A stretch of DNA of 64,000 bases from Blastocatellia bacterium (GCA_016713405.1 JADJPF010000027.1:62001-126000), one strand, 5' to 3'; counted from the stretch's first letter, positions 42,613 through 52,786 are shown. Program-made: numbers and translations. The notes: a model not told the origin generated them from the letters alone.

Positions 42613-44209
42613 TTATTTATAAATAACTTGATAGAGCCTGCTGTAATTTTCTTGCATTTCAGATTCTATTATCGGTTTAGCACGAAAAACATTTCCTATT
42701 AACTGATAAGTGCTATTACTAATTAATATTTGTTGTCCTTTTGCTTGAGACATTAAACGATTAGCTAAATTTACAGTATTACCTATAGCAGTATAATCTA
42801 ATCTCTGTTCTGAGCCAATACAACCTACGGTTACTTCTCCTGTATTTATACCAATACCTATTTCAATAGGTGCAAAGCCTAGACGTTTAATTTCTAGATT
42901 TAGTTTGCTTAAGCGTTTTTGCATGCCAATTGCAGCATTAACAGCATTTATAGCATCGTCATCATTATGATAAGGTGCGCCAAAAATTGCCATTAATCCA
43001 TCTCCTAGGTATTTATCTAATGTGCCTAGATTAGCAAAAATAATCTCTGTCATAGCACTAAAAAATAGGTTTAATGCCTTAACTACTAGTTGAGGGCGAC
43101 TTTTTTCCGCCATACTAGTAAAATTACGAATATCGGCAAATAAAATTGTAGCAGGTTGTATGGTTCCACCAATTTTTAATCCTTCAGGGGATTTAAGGAT
43201 TAGATCAATAACATGATTAGGCATAAACCTTTGATAAGAAGCGCGGGCAATAGCTTCTTGGGCTAATTGTTCATAAGCGCGGGCATTATCTAATGCAATA
43301 GCAGCTTGTGCTGCAACAGCATTAAGCAAATCTAGATCATCAGAGCTAAAGCTATCATAGGTCTATTTTATCAACATAAATAACTCCAAGAACGTCATTT
43401 TTCCCTAAGAGAGGGGCGCACATTACAGAATGTATATGTTGAATGGCAATACTTTCTGAAGTTAGACGACGATCGGTTTGAGCGTCTACAGAAAGAAGTG
43501 ATAGCCGATCAGAAATTACTTTACTAGCAATAGTACGACTAATGGCAAAATCCGTTTTTTGGGATTCAGTCATTTTTTTGTTTGGATTTATTTTAATTAA
43601 TCTTGGCTCTAGTTTATTAGTATTTGTTTGGCAAATTAAAATAGCACATCGATCTGCTGGAGTAAGCTTAAAGAGTAATTGAGCAATTTGGACAAAAATT
43701 TCATCAATATTAAATACAGAACTAAAAGTTCTGCCTAGTTCATAAAGAGTTTCTAATATTTTAATTTTTTCAGCCAAGCGATTTTCTAAATCACCTTGTT
43801 CAAACTCCTTGTCAAGCATTCTAGTTTGATAAGGATCTCCTGATACTGAGCGAGTTAAAACATTTTGTCCAATAGGCGATTCTTGGTAGTTAATGTCATT
43901 ATTGCGGGCTGAACGATCAATTAATTGTATTGTAAAAGTACCTATAGAAAATAAATCGCCATCTTTTAGGGAAGCTTCTGTTATACGAGAATTTTTAATT
44001 ATTGTGCCATTAGTACTATTGAGATCTATTAGTAAATATTCTGTTCCAATTCTTTTTAGCAAGGCATGAGAGGCAGAAACTTGTTTAGTTGGCAAGACTA
44101 AATCATTTTGGCTTGGATGACGACCAATTTTGATTTCTGATTTAGAAATAATATACTCAGAAGTTTGATTATTTGACTCATTTGTAATTATTAGTTTGGC
44201 CATAGCCAA
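42613..44209 (-). pseudogene. FHA-GAF-class III adenylate cyclase, single frame break
   Basis: The 5' piece (44209-43355) holds an FHA domain (about 1-95: KIGRHPSQNDLVLP, VSASHALL, DLNSTNGTIIKN) and a GAF domain (about 150-284, ending GVIYVDKIDL). The 3' piece (to 42613) is the end of GAF (LNAVAAQAAIALDNARAY) and a class III cyclase: metal-binding Asp in FADIRNFT, LDKYLGDGLMAIFG, and LDYTAIGNTVNLANRLM with the Lys/Asp adenine marks. Read in the other frame, the gap gives YDSFSSDDLDLLNA, joining both halves; the span is one base longer than whole codons. One extra base near 43350 explains it. This would be a phospho-regulated cyclase making cAMP. Confidence 0.8.
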
Positions 44210-44280
44210 TAGAAAAGCCTTATTTTTTTGGATGAAGCAAAATTCTACGCCACTTAGCTAAGAAATGCACGAAAAATATT

Positions 44281-44316
44281 TAGCCGCCATTAGGAAATTA
44301 TTCTTAATGGCGGCTA
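44281..44316 (-). terminator. Terminator downstream of the primary sigma gene
   Basis: TAGCCGCCATTA (44281-44292) and TAATGGCGGCTA (44305-44316) are exact complements with a 12-base loop; on the minus strand AAATATTTTT follows. It lies 24 bases after the rpoD-like stop. Confidence 0.82.
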
Positions 44317-44339
44317 GTTCCTTAATAAATTAAAGCTAA

Positions 44340-46028
44340 TTAAACATGAGTATCATCAAAAAAAGTTTTTAGTTTACGGCTTCTGCTAGGATGTCTCAGC
44401 TTACGAAGTGCCTTAGCTTCAATTTGTCTAATACGTTCTCTAGTAACAGAGAAATGACGGCCAACCTCTTCTAATGTACGTTCATGACCTTCAGCATCTA
44501 AACCAAAGCGCATCTTTAGGATTTGTGCTTCACGTGGTGTAAGTGTATTTAGCACTTCCATTGTTGCTTCACGAAGACTTTTACCTACTACCATTTCAGC
44601 CGGATTTAAGCTAGATTGATCTTCTATAAAGCTACCTAAAGAAGATTCTCCATCATCTCCAATAGGAGTTTCTAAAGAAATAGGTTCTTGGGCAATTTTT
44701 AGAGCTTGACGCACCTTTGACACAGGTAAATCAGTCCGTATTGCTAATTCTTCGTGAGTTGGTTCACGTCCTAATTCTTGCACCATAAGTCTAGCAGTAC
44801 GAACAATTTTATTAATTGTTTCTACCATATGAACTGGTACGCGAATAGTGCGACCTTGATCAGCTATGGCACGAGTAACAGCTTGACGGATCCACCAAGT
44901 TGCATAAGTAGAAAATTTATAACCACGACGATAATCAAATTTTTCTACTGCTCTCATTAATCCAATGTTGCCTTCTTGGATTAAATCAGCAAATTGCAAA
45001 CCACGACTACGGTTAATATAATTTTTAGCAATAGAAACAACTAAACGTAAGTTTGCTTCTATCATTTCCTTGCGAGCATCTGTAGCTTGCTCATGAGCTT
45101 GTTTAATTTGTTGTAAACTACGTTTAAGTTCTGTGTAATTGCTTAGGTAGTGTCTTTCTATGTCATTTAGACGACGACGAGCAATTCTAGCTTGCTTACG
45201 TAGTTCTTCTTCAGATGAAGGAGTTTTTTTCTTACGAGCAGAAGTTTTTTCTGGAGAAAGAGAGCTTTCTAAATTTGTACTTTCTGGTGCTTGTCTAACA
45301 ATATTTTCTTCTCTCTCTATTTCATTAACTACTTGTTGAATTGAATCAATAAAACTTCGTTTGATTTCAGAAGAAAAAGAAATAGTGCGAATTTGCTGGC
45401 TTAATTTAATACGTAAACGACGAAGTTTTGACATATTACGTGAAGATTTAGCCCTTTTATCTTCAAAGATTTTTTCACTACTTTTTCTTATTAATACAAG
45501 CAGCTTCATAGCTTCTTGAAGCTTAGTGATAGTTTCTTCTAGGTAATTATTTTCATTTTCTGCTGTAATATCATCAAGTTCTGAATCCGAAGTATCAATA
45601 ACTTGACGTATAGAAATTTGACCTTTTTTTAATTGAATAAGTAAGTTTTCTAGGTCTTCAGCTACTACCATAGAGCGAAACAATGCTTTATCCATACGGC
45701 GCGTGCCGCGCTCAATACGTTTTGCAATATTTACTTCATCTTCACGAGTTAGTAAGCTTACGTTGCTCATCTCACGTAAATAAAGTGTCATTGCATCTAA
45801 AGATTTATCTGCTTCGGCTGCTAAATCTGTTCGACCAGCAACAACTTCTAAATCTTCTTCTGCTATTTCTGGAGGTTCAGTTTCTTCAACCCAAAAATCA
45901 CCCTGTTCTTCAGCAACAGAGTCCATTTCGGCAAGAAATTTCTCCAAGTCGATGCCAGAAACCATTGATTCACCCCCCGATGAATCTAAGTCTGTTTCTA
46001 ACAGCTTGTCATCCAAATTTGTTCTCAT
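44340..46028 (-). CDS. rpoD: Primary RNA polymerase sigma factor (RpoD/SigA)
   Basis: 562 residues. Region 1.2 reads [32 protein letters not shown] non-conserved insert follows (about 130-310). Regions 2-2.4 read [76 protein letters not shown], the exact primary-sigma pattern. Regions 3 and 4 end [56 protein letters not shown]. The insert contains an [23 protein letters not shown] helix. Region 1.1 is short. All features fit the housekeeping sigma factor rather than an alternative one. It is transcribed leftward and ends at a strong terminator. Confidence 0.96.
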   Translation of the reverse strand: MRTNLDDKLLETDLDSSGGESMVSGIDLEKFLAEMDSVAEEQGDFWVEETEPPEIAEEDLEVVAGRTDLAAEADKSLDAMTLYLREMSNVSLLTREDEVNIAKRIERGTRRMDKALFRSMVVAEDLENLLIQLKKGQISIRQVIDTSDSELDDITAENENNYLEETITKLQEAMKLLVLIRKSSEKIFEDKRAKSSRNMSKLRRLRIKLSQQIRTISFSSEIKRSFIDSIQQVVNEIEREENIVRQAPESTNLESSLSPEKTSARKKKTPSSEEELRKQARIARRRLNDIERHYLSNYTELKRSLQQIKQAHEQATDARKEMIEANLRLVVSIAKNYINRSRGLQFADLIQEGNIGLMRAVEKFDYRRGYKFSTYATWWIRQAVTRAIADQGRTIRVPVHMVETINKIVRTARLMVQELGREPTHEELAIRTDLPVSKVRQALKIAQEPISLETPIGDDGESSLGSFIEDQSSLNPAEMVVGKSLREATMEVLNTLTPREAQILKMRFGLDAEGHERTLEEVGRHFSVTRERIRQIEAKALRKLRHPSRSRKLKTFFDDTHV

Positions 46029-46328
46029 AGAGTTTCGATCCTTCCCAGTATTCCCATTATAGTTTGGGATTTTGGCTTGTTTTTTGTTATTTCTTTATAG
46101 TATCCTAACAATTTAGGAAATAATACCAAGACTAGCAAATGAATTATATCACAAATTTTTGTAAATATCAAGTTATTTATTACAGTTAATTTTATTAGTA
46201 AAAGTTATATTGAAATGGTAGTAGGTCAAGTGACACATATTAGGTAAGTTACTTTTATTTATTTAACCTCTTTACCAAAATTTAGTTTCTAAAAACATAT
46301 AATAAATTTGCTTTTTCGAGGAAATTAG

Positions 46329-46925
46329 ATGAGGCATTCTAAACTTCTAGTTGCAACAAAAAATGCTGGTAAAATCAAAGAATTAACAGAGTTACTAACT
46401 AATTCTGGGTTAGAAATCATAAGCCTAAGTAGTTTTCCAAGTCTAGTTGATGTAGAGGAAACAGGGCTGACATTTACCGAAAATGCTTTAATTAAAGCTC
46501 ATTACTACTATAAGGAAACACAAATACTTTCTTTAAGTGATGACTCTGGCCTTTCGGTTGATGCTTTAGATGGTGCGCCAGGGGTTTATTCGGCTCGTTA
46601 TGGCGGGCCAAATGCTTCTGATAGAACACGTTATGAAAAACTATTAACTGAGTTAAAAGACACACCATTAGAAAAAAGAACTGCTCGTTTTACTTGTAGT
46701 TTAGCTTTAGTGGGCAAAGATTTAGAGGAAGTTTTTAGTGCTAACACCGAGGGCCGAATAATATTTTCTCCACGTGGGGAAAATGGTTTTGGCTATGATC
46801 CAATTTTTGAATATTTACCTTTATCAAAGACCTTTGCTGAATTAAACAGCCAAGAAAAAGCTAGTGTTAGTCATCGTGGTAAGGCTTTAGCCAAACTACG
46901 CGAATATATTACAAATAAATTATAA
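46329..46925 (+). CDS. rdgB: RdgB/HAM1 non-canonical purine NTP pyrophosphatase
   Basis: 198 residues, standard length. It opens LLVATKNAGKIKELTELL (the substrate-binding TKN-x-x-K), then the catalytic DDSGLSVDALDGAPGVYSARYGG, and ends GENGFGYDPIFEY and SHRGKALAKL, all family hallmarks. It hydrolyses dITP, XTP and ITP to monophosphates and pyrophosphate, protecting DNA from deaminated purines. A GAGG-containing site lies nine bases before the ATG. It starts 300 bases from the divergent sigma gene, and the two promoters must share that gap. Confidence 0.95.
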   Translation: MRHSKLLVATKNAGKIKELTELLTNSGLEIISLSSFPSLVDVEETGLTFTENALIKAHYYYKETQILSLSDDSGLSVDALDGAPGVYSARYGGPNASDRTRYEKLLTELKDTPLEKRTARFTCSLALVGKDLEEVFSANTEGRIIFSPRGENGFGYDPIFEYLPLSKTFAELNSQEKASVSHRGKALAKLREYITNKL

Positions 46926-47096
46926 AGTTAGTTAATTTTGTTCTTAGTCGTTCTTAACATGACGCAATAAACAAGCAGTCAGTTCCCAAATTTTTCTGCT
47001 TTTTTTAGACTATTTTGCAGTTGATAAAGTTTGGTAAAGATTTGCAATTTATAGAAAATAAAAAACAAATTGCGAACTTTTTAAGGAGTATTTTTT

Positions 47097-47378
47097 ATGA
47101 AAGCTATCTGGAATGGTGCTGTTTTGGCAGAAAGTGATCAAACTATTGTTATTGAAGGAAATCACTACTTTCCACCTGCTACAATCAATAAAACTTATTT
47201 TCGTGATAGTAGTAATCATACTTATTGTGGTTGGAAAGGACAAGCTAGTTATTATGATGTGGTTGTAAATGGAGAAGCTAACAAAGATGCTGCTTGGTAT
47301 TATCCTGACCCAAAAGATGCAGCTAAAGAAATTAAAGGTTATATTGCTTTTTGGAAAGGTGTTAAGGTTGAAGCTTAA
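47097..47378 (+). CDS. DUF427 family protein
   Basis: 93 residues. The AAGGAG site before the ATG fixes the start. The sequence follows the DUF427 pattern: MKAIWNGAVLAESDQTIVIEGNHYFPPATI, then the conserved TYCGWKGQASYYDVVV and AAWYYPDPKDAAKEIKGYIAFWKGVKVE. The family is a small all-beta fold found in bacteria and fungi, with no proven activity. Its stop lies directly beside the stop of the convergent anti-sigma/TonB gene. It stands alone. Confidence 0.9.
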   Translation: MKAIWNGAVLAESDQTIVIEGNHYFPPATINKTYFRDSSNHTYCGWKGQASYYDVVVNGEANKDAAWYYPDPKDAAKEIKGYIAFWKGVKVEA

Positions 47379-48566
47379 TTAAAATAGATTAAGTGTATAT
47401 TCTAGTCTAGCCCTAACATTTACTAATTTTCCATCTTTAGTTGCAGGAATAAATTTAATTTGTGAAGCAGCTTTTATAGCTTCTTCATCTAATCCATAAC
47501 CTAAACCTTGAATTATTTTAATTTCTTTGACTGAGCTATCTGTAGCAAAAATTACTGACAAAATTATTACGCCCTCTATTTTTTCTTCTATAGCTTCTTT
47601 AGTGTATGAAGGAGTCTTTTTAGATAAAATTCTTGGAGGTATTACTCCAGTATCTTTGATGTTATAAACTTCCTCAGCAGGAACAATTTCAATTTGTAAA
47701 CTACTAGTATTTCCAGTTCCTGAAGCACTTCCAGAACTAATTCCACCACCATTGCCACTACCATTAGCTGGAATTTCTTCTAAATTTTTATTTGCCAAAG
47801 TTAAAAAATCATTGCCGCTACCACTAATGGAAGGTAATTCACCTGGTAATAATACATTTGGTAGCACCACCGGCTTGCTTTTAGCAATGGAGTTTTTAGA
47901 AGTCACATTGTTTTTACTAGTTATATTACTAGATGAATTATCTGTATTGTTATTTCCTGTAGAAGGTTTTTTAGTTAAATTTTGAGGAAAAGGAAGAGGA
48001 GATAAATCAATAATTTTTGTTAATTTTTTGGACTCGGAAAAACCTTTAGGTATTTCCTGTAAAATACTAACATAAGAAAAAGCACTAAATAACCAAAGTA
48101 CCACTGCAACAGTTTTTCCAACACGCCAATACTTTTCATCACGTCTAAGAGAATCTTCTATTTGGAAAAGTTGCTCAAAAAATCTTACTGGGTTACTAAC
48201 AAAATCTCTATAACTACTTAATAAACTAGATGTTAACCGACTTAAAAAACTTGGAGTTGTTAATAAAGACAAATTATTAAAAAGCGTTGGTCTGATAACA
48301 CTAGAACTTGTTGTTGTGATAGGTCTTGGTAAATTAGGTTGAGAAATATTTTGTTTAACATTTTCCCAAAGTTTAGGACTAACATCAATATCTACAACAT
48401 TTGTTTGATAATCAAAAAACATTGCATTTTCTTTTAGGATTAATTTATATTCTTTTTGGCAACTTAGGCATTTATCTAGGTGTGCTTCAATAGAAACATT
48501 TTCTTGTATAGATGTTTCTTGATAGGAATAATCAGCTAATTTTAGTAGCACTTCTGCACACTTCAT
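47379..48566 (-). CDS. Anti-sigma zinc-finger and TonB C-terminal domain in one protein
   Basis: 395 residues. The N-terminus has the zinc-binding anti-sigma pattern H-x-x-x-C-x-x-C (EAHLDKCLSC, about 28-37) with an upstream Cys (KCAE). One membrane helix lies at about 149-170. A Ser/Gly/Asn-rich periplasmic region follows, and the C-terminal 85 residues form a TonB domain (RILSKKTPSYTKEAIEEKIEGVIILSVIFATDSSVKEIKIIQGLGYGLDEEAIKAASQIKFIPATKDGK). The zinc finger would hold the ECF sigma encoded 17 bases upstream; the TonB end reaches the outer membrane. This joins sensing and regulation in one chain. The last gene of its transcript. Confidence 0.85.
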   Translation of the reverse strand: MKCAEVLLKLADYSYQETSIQENVSIEAHLDKCLSCQKEYKLILKENAMFFDYQTNVVDIDVSPKLWENVKQNISQPNLPRPITTTSSSVIRPTLFNNLSLLTTPSFLSRLTSSLLSSYRDFVSNPVRFFEQLFQIEDSLRRDEKYWRVGKTVAVVLWLFSAFSYVSILQEIPKGFSESKKLTKIIDLSPLPFPQNLTKKPSTGNNNTDNSSSNITSKNNVTSKNSIAKSKPVVLPNVLLPGELPSISGSGNDFLTLANKNLEEIPANGSGNGGGISSGSASGTGNTSSLQIEIVPAEEVYNIKDTGVIPPRILSKKTPSYTKEAIEEKIEGVIILSVIFATDSSVKEIKIIQGLGYGLDEEAIKAASQIKFIPATKDGKLVNVRARLEYTLNLF

Positions 48567-48583
48567 AAATTTATCCTAGAAAA

Positions 48584-49162
48584 TTAATAAAATCGGTTTT
48601 CTAATTTGCTTCTCACCACAAGTCTAGCTCGATGTAAATCAGTTTTAATTTTACCTATTGACCAACCAGTTATTTCAGCAATTTCTTCATAGCTTTTTTG
48701 CTGGAGCATTTTTAGTGTAAAAACTACTCTCCAATCTTCTGATAGCTCTAAAATAGCTAGTTTTATAGCCTGGTTAAGCTGTTGGTTAAACACGTCTTTA
48801 TCAGGAGTTTGTTGATTAGTTAAATTAACTTGGTCTAACTCAAGATATTGATTACCAGTATTTTCTTTTAAGTTTTCTCTAACAGTATTTTTTGCAATAC
48901 CAAATAACCAACTAGAAAATTTATTAGCGTCTTGAAGCTTACTTAAATTTTGATAAGCCCTAACAAAAGTTTCTTGTGTAAGTTCTTCTGCTAGAGCTTT
49001 ATTACCAGTTAAGTTATAAATAAAACTAAGAATAGGTTTGCTATAACGCCTAAACAAAACATGAAAGGCTTCTGGATCACCTTGTTGACTTAAAGTAACA
49101 AGGTCTGATGCTTCATCAGTATAAGAGGCTTCAGCTTTAGCTAGTAATGTTACTTTAAGCAA
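48584..49162 (-). CDS. ECF (RpoE-type) sigma factor
   Basis: 192 residues. Region 2 reads DPEAFHVLFRRYSKPILSFIYNLTGNKALAEELTQETFVRAYQNLSKLQDANKFSSWLFGIAKNTVRENLKE, and region 4 reads LELSEDWRVVFTLKMLQQKSYEEIAEITGWSIGKIKTDLHRARLVVRSKL. These are the two domains of an extracytoplasmic-function sigma factor, with no region 1 or 3. The next gene, 17 bases downstream, encodes an H-x3-C-x2-C zinc-finger protein that is its likely anti-sigma. Such pairs normally control envelope responses. Confidence 0.94.
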   Translation of the reverse strand: MLKVTLLAKAEASYTDEASDLVTLSQQGDPEAFHVLFRRYSKPILSFIYNLTGNKALAEELTQETFVRAYQNLSKLQDANKFSSWLFGIAKNTVRENLKENTGNQYLELDQVNLTNQQTPDKDVFNQQLNQAIKLAILELSEDWRVVFTLKMLQQKSYEEIAEITGWSIGKIKTDLHRARLVVRSKLENRFY

Positions 49163-49226
49163 AATTTATCACCTAGTAGATTTATAACTTATCAAACAAA
49201 ATTTATCAAAAACTCTCTTTATTAAA

Positions 49227-50216
49227 TTAGAGCAATTGGAAAACAAACTCTAAACGTACTCTTACATTGATGGGTTGGTCATTTTTTTTGCCAGGTATAA
49301 ATTTAATTAAATAAGCAGCTTTGATTGCTTCTTCATCTAGTCCATATCCAAGACCACGTACAACTTTAAGTTCGCTAATAGTTCCATCTTTACTTAATAT
49401 TGCTGATAAGATAACGCTACCTTGAATTTTATCTCTTTGTCCCTCTGTAGTGTATTTAGGCTTTTGTTTATAAGTAATTACAGGATTAATAATGCTTTTA
49501 CTAGGGTTATAAACTTTATTATCACCTATTCTACTTGGGCCACCTCCAGTATTATCACCGATGCCAGGGCCATAACCATAGCCATAACCATCACCTACAG
49601 CACCGCCACGATTTGTTCCTATTCCACCACCACTTCCAGGGCCATTAGAGGATAAATCACTAGTAGCATTAGGAATACCAAATGAGAGGTTTTTATTTTG
49701 TGCTTCAATCAATTCAGGTTGTACTTTAATAGTTGGCAAAACAGGCAAAACAGGGTTTTTTATTTCTGGAGGCTTAATGCTAGGAGAAACAATTGGATTC
49801 TCAAAAACTGCTTTTGGCAATTTTCCCTTGCTTGGTGCGGTCATAGAACGATCTCCACCGCCGCCACCGCCGCCAGATTTGTTGCTAGCTTTAACAGGCT
49901 TGGGTTTTGCTGCTGGAGGCAAGGCTACAAACATAATGAGTTTTTGACTTTGAGTTGTCTCTACAACTTCTTGAACAGGCGAATAAAAATAAATTCCAAT
50001 ATAAATAACAATCATTAATAACCAGCAAAACATTGCTCCTGCCAAACCTACTTTAATATATTGTCTTTGTTTACTTAAGTTTGGATCTTTAGCTAAAAAA
50101 TTACTAAAAAATTGTTTAGGGTTTGTCTTAAAATCTTGATAGCTCTCGCTAGCTACTTTAATAAATCTTTGACCCATAGTTTCTTGTTCAATAAAAGTAA
50201 AAATTTTTTCTTGCAT
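49227..50216 (-). CDS. TonB-like energy transducer protein
   Basis: 329 residues. One membrane helix (about 53-75, AGAMFCWLLMIVIYIGIYF) follows a cytosolic N-terminus. A Pro/Gly-rich periplasmic stretch with poly-Gly blocks (NKSGGGGGGGDRS, YGYGYGPG) spans the cell wall. The C-terminal 90 residues match a TonB domain (YNPSKSIINPVITYKQKPKYTTEGQRDKIQGSVILSAILSKDGTISELKVVRGLGYGLDEEAIKAAYLIKFIPGKKNDQPINVRVRLEFVFQL). The C-terminus is very similar to that of the anti-sigma/TonB fusion downstream, indicating duplication. No ExbB or ExbD gene is near. Confidence 0.88.
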   Translation of the reverse strand: MQEKIFTFIEQETMGQRFIKVASESYQDFKTNPKQFFSNFLAKDPNLSKQRQYIKVGLAGAMFCWLLMIVIYIGIYFYSPVQEVVETTQSQKLIMFVALPPAAKPKPVKASNKSGGGGGGGDRSMTAPSKGKLPKAVFENPIVSPSIKPPEIKNPVLPVLPTIKVQPELIEAQNKNLSFGIPNATSDLSSNGPGSGGGIGTNRGGAVGDGYGYGYGPGIGDNTGGGPSRIGDNKVYNPSKSIINPVITYKQKPKYTTEGQRDKIQGSVILSAILSKDGTISELKVVRGLGYGLDEEAIKAAYLIKFIPGKKNDQPINVRVRLEFVFQLL

Positions 50217-50429
50217 AAACTCTCCCCCTAAATAATTTTGTAACTAAATTGCTGTTAAGTAGGTGGAGGTTTTTAAGAAAAGGTTTCAAACTTTTTCCAA
50301 AAAAATGGATTTTTTCTCCTGCTTTAATTTAGGTCAATCAGTTTTTCAAACTTTCCTAGCTTATGCTAACATCCGATTACTTTTTCTTGCTTCTTATTAA
50401 GCTTAAGTATTTACTATAGGATTAATTTT

Positions 50430-51692
50430 ATGGATAAGTTTAGAATTGTTGGAGGTAAGCCTTTAGAAGGTCGTATTAGCATTAGCGGTGCAAAAAATTC
50501 TGCTCTACCTTGTATGGCTGCTGGACTTCTCACATCAGAAACCGTTGTATTACATAATTTACCTTATGTTAGAGATATTATTACAATGCGACGCTTGCTT
50601 GAAGATATGGGTTGTATGGTACTAATGCCAGAGCGAAATACCTTAAAAATAAAAGCAGACGACATAGAATTTTTTGAAGCACCTTATGAGCTAGTAAAAA
50701 CAATGCGTGCTTCTGTGCTTGCTCTAGGCCCGCTAGTAGCTAGATTTGGACAAGCAAAAGTTTCTTTGCCAGGAGGTTGTGCTATAGGTCAACGTCCAAT
50801 TGATATGCACCTTTCAGGACTAGAAAAACTTGGGGCTAAAATTGAGTTAGTAGGCGGAGATGTACTTGCTTCTGCTGATAAACTACAAGGTGCTGAAGTT
50901 ACTTTTGATAAAGTTACTGTAACAGGAACAGAAAATTTAATGATGGCTGCTGTACTAGCTAAAGGTACTACTATCTTAAATAATGCTGCGCGTGAACCAG
51001 AAGTTGTTGATTTAGCAAAGCTTTTAAGCCGAATGGGAGCAAGAATCATTGGAGCAGGTACAGAACAAATACGAATTGAAGGAGTTGAAAAACTTCGAGG
51101 TGCAGAACATACAATTATTCCAGATAGAATTGAAACAGGTACTTTTATAGTTGCTGCTGCCATTACAAATGGAGCTTTGGAAATAACAGATTGTAATCCA
51201 GAACATATTAGCTGTGTAATTGACCATCTTAATTTAAATGGTGTAAATATTGAGCGTTTAAGCGATGTAACTTTACGAGTTGAAGCTGGAAAGCAACTTA
51301 AAGCTAAAGATATGATAACAGAGCCTTTCCCACTTTTTCCCACAGACCTTCAAGCTCAATATATGGCTCTGATGACACAAGCTGAAGGCACATCAGTAGT
51401 TACAGAAACAATTTTTGAAAATCGTTTTATGCACGCTAGCGAAATGATGCGAATGGGAGCTAATGTTGCTATTCGTGGCAGTCAAGCTGCTGTTACTGGT
51501 AAATCTAAACTAACAGGGGCTAAGGTTTTGGCTTCTGACCTTCGGGCTAGTGCTTCGCTGGTGTTAGTCGCACTAGCTGCTGATGGAGAAACCACTATTG
51601 ACCGTGTTTATCATATTGACCGAGGCTATGACAAAATAGAAGAAAAACTTCAAAGCCTTGGCGGACAAATTGAGCGTTTTAGAGAAGCATAA
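50430..51692 (+). CDS. murA: UDP-N-acetylglucosamine 1-carboxyvinyltransferase
   Basis: 420 residues, normal length. Family segments: MDKFRIVGGKPLEGRISISGAKNSALPCMAAGLLT, with the Lys-Asn catalytic pair; LPGGCAIGQRPIDMHLSGLEKLGA with the catalytic Cys; the RIETGTFIVAAAITNG region; and FPTDLQAQYMALMTQAEGTSVVTETIFENRFMHASE. The enzyme adds PEP to UDP-GlcNAc, the first step of peptidoglycan synthesis. The Cys in GGCAIG is the fosfomycin target. The gene is followed after 28 bases by the HIT gene. Confidence 0.97.
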   Translation: MDKFRIVGGKPLEGRISISGAKNSALPCMAAGLLTSETVVLHNLPYVRDIITMRRLLEDMGCMVLMPERNTLKIKADDIEFFEAPYELVKTMRASVLALGPLVARFGQAKVSLPGGCAIGQRPIDMHLSGLEKLGAKIELVGGDVLASADKLQGAEVTFDKVTVTGTENLMMAAVLAKGTTILNNAAREPEVVDLAKLLSRMGARIIGAGTEQIRIEGVEKLRGAEHTIIPDRIETGTFIVAAAITNGALEITDCNPEHISCVIDHLNLNGVNIERLSDVTLRVEAGKQLKAKDMITEPFPLFPTDLQAQYMALMTQAEGTSVVTETIFENRFMHASEMMRMGANVAIRGSQAAVTGKSKLTGAKVLASDLRASASLVLVALAADGETTIDRVYHIDRGYDKIEEKLQSLGGQIERFREA

Positions 51693-51720
51693 AAATCTAC
51701 AAGAATAATGTGAGGTAATA

Positions 51721-52071
51721 ATGTCTAATACAGATTGCATTTTTTGTAAAATAATTGCAGGTCAAATCCCAGCTAAAATTGCTTTTGAAGATGATAAATG
51801 TCTAGCTTTTCATGATATCAATCCTCAAGCACCTACACATATATTAATAATTCCTCGCCATCATATTGCTTCATTAAAAGATGCAACTACTCAAGAAAAT
51901 GAACTTCTAGGACATCTTTTAATTTCTGCTGCAAAAATAGCAGGTCAAAAAGGAATTGATGAAGGAGGGTTTCGCACAGTAATCAATACTGGAGCAGGAG
52001 CAGGACAAACTGTTTTTCATATTCATGTACATCTTCTAGGAGGACGTGATTTAACCTGGCCCCCGGGTTAG
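51721..52071 (+). CDS. HIT family (HINT-type) nucleotide hydrolase
   Basis: 116 residues with AGG before the ATG. It opens CIFCKIIAGQIPAKI, with the zinc Cys pair, then FHDINPQAPTHILIIPRHH, and ends with the HIT triad VFHIHVHLLGGRDLTWPPG. The family acts on purine nucleotide phosphoramidates and adenylates. Length and C-terminal W-P-P-G tail match HINT proteins. It follows murA closely, so the two may be cotranscribed. The exact substrate is not shown. Confidence 0.93.
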   Translation: MSNTDCIFCKIIAGQIPAKIAFEDDKCLAFHDINPQAPTHILIIPRHHIASLKDATTQENELLGHLLISAAKIAGQKGIDEGGFRTVINTGAGAGQTVFHIHVHLLGGRDLTWPPG

Positions 52072-52229
52072 CTATTTTAAGTTAACTATTTGATGAATAT
52101 GAGGTTATTAAATAGTTAATAAATTTAGAAAATTTTTATAGCAATTACGCAACTTAAATTCTAGTCTAGCGATAATATGAATGGTTATTCATTCAACACT
52201 TCCTAATTTTTGAAAGTCCTTAAAATTTA

Positions 52230-52455
52230 ATGAAAAAAATCTTACTAATCCTGTTAATTTTGTTAGTTCCAACATTAATATTTGCTGAAACCAACAGAAA
52301 TAAATCCTTAAATCAACAAAAAGACATTTCTGCTAGTAAGAAAAAAAGCTAAAGAAGCTAAGGAAACTAAAGAAGCCAAAGAGAATAAATCAGATAGTAA
52401 ATCTGCAAATCAAGAAGAAATAATAATAGATATAGTAAATTACCCAATCAATTAA
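52230..52455 (+). pseudogene. Small secreted Lys/Glu-rich protein, single frame break
   Basis: From ATG at 52230 the frame gives a signal peptide (MKKILLILLILLVPTLIFA, then ETNRNKSLNQ). It runs into a stop just after an A-run at about 52338. In the next frame the same A-run leads to KKAKEAKETKEAKENKSDSK and ends IVNYPIN at 52455. The span is one base longer than whole codons, so one extra A would explain it. The mature part would be charged and helical. It precedes the PilZ gene by 22 bases. No family is recognised. Confidence 0.5.
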
Positions 52456-52477
52456 TTACACCTCATAGGAGATAGCC

Positions 52478-52786
52478 ATGTCTGCCCTTGCAACAGCAGT
52501 AAAGAAAGTTTATGAGTCTCGCGCAGCAACAAGAGTAAAAATAGCTACGCCTTTTCTATTACGTTATGAAAAATCTGCTCCTTTTGAATATGAAACAGTA
52601 ATGACTGAAAATGTTAGTAAGACAGGACTTTGCATTACTACTAAAAACCCTATTCCTGTACAAACAAAAGTTTATTTAGAAACTCCTAATCATAGATTTC
52701 GTGCTTTAGCTGTGGTAGTTTATACTAATAAAACTAGAATGGGATTACATCTTTTAGCTAGTAAAGGTGCTTGGCTTGTAAAATAA
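52478..52786 (+). CDS. PilZ-domain protein (predicted c-di-GMP binding)
   Basis: 102 residues with AGGAG upstream of ATG. The PilZ domain fills the chain. The first motif R-x-x-x-R appears in ESRAATRVKI (about 14-19), and the second, (D/N)-x-S-x-x-G, appears as NVSKTGL (about 48-54). Both are intact, so c-di-GMP binding is likely. No output domain is fused; it may be an adaptor. A strong terminator follows. It may link c-di-GMP to polysaccharide or motility, but no target is indicated. Confidence 0.88.
   Translation: MSALATAVKKVYESRAATRVKIATPFLLRYEKSAPFEYETVMTENVSKTGLCITTKNPIPVQTKVYLETPNHRFRALAVVVYTNKTRMGLHLLASKGAWLVK

Noticed and set aside
43355..44209. FHA-GAF protein as a complete gene
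   Set aside because: GAF ends abruptly and continues in the next frame into a cyclase domain; the two pieces are one gene.
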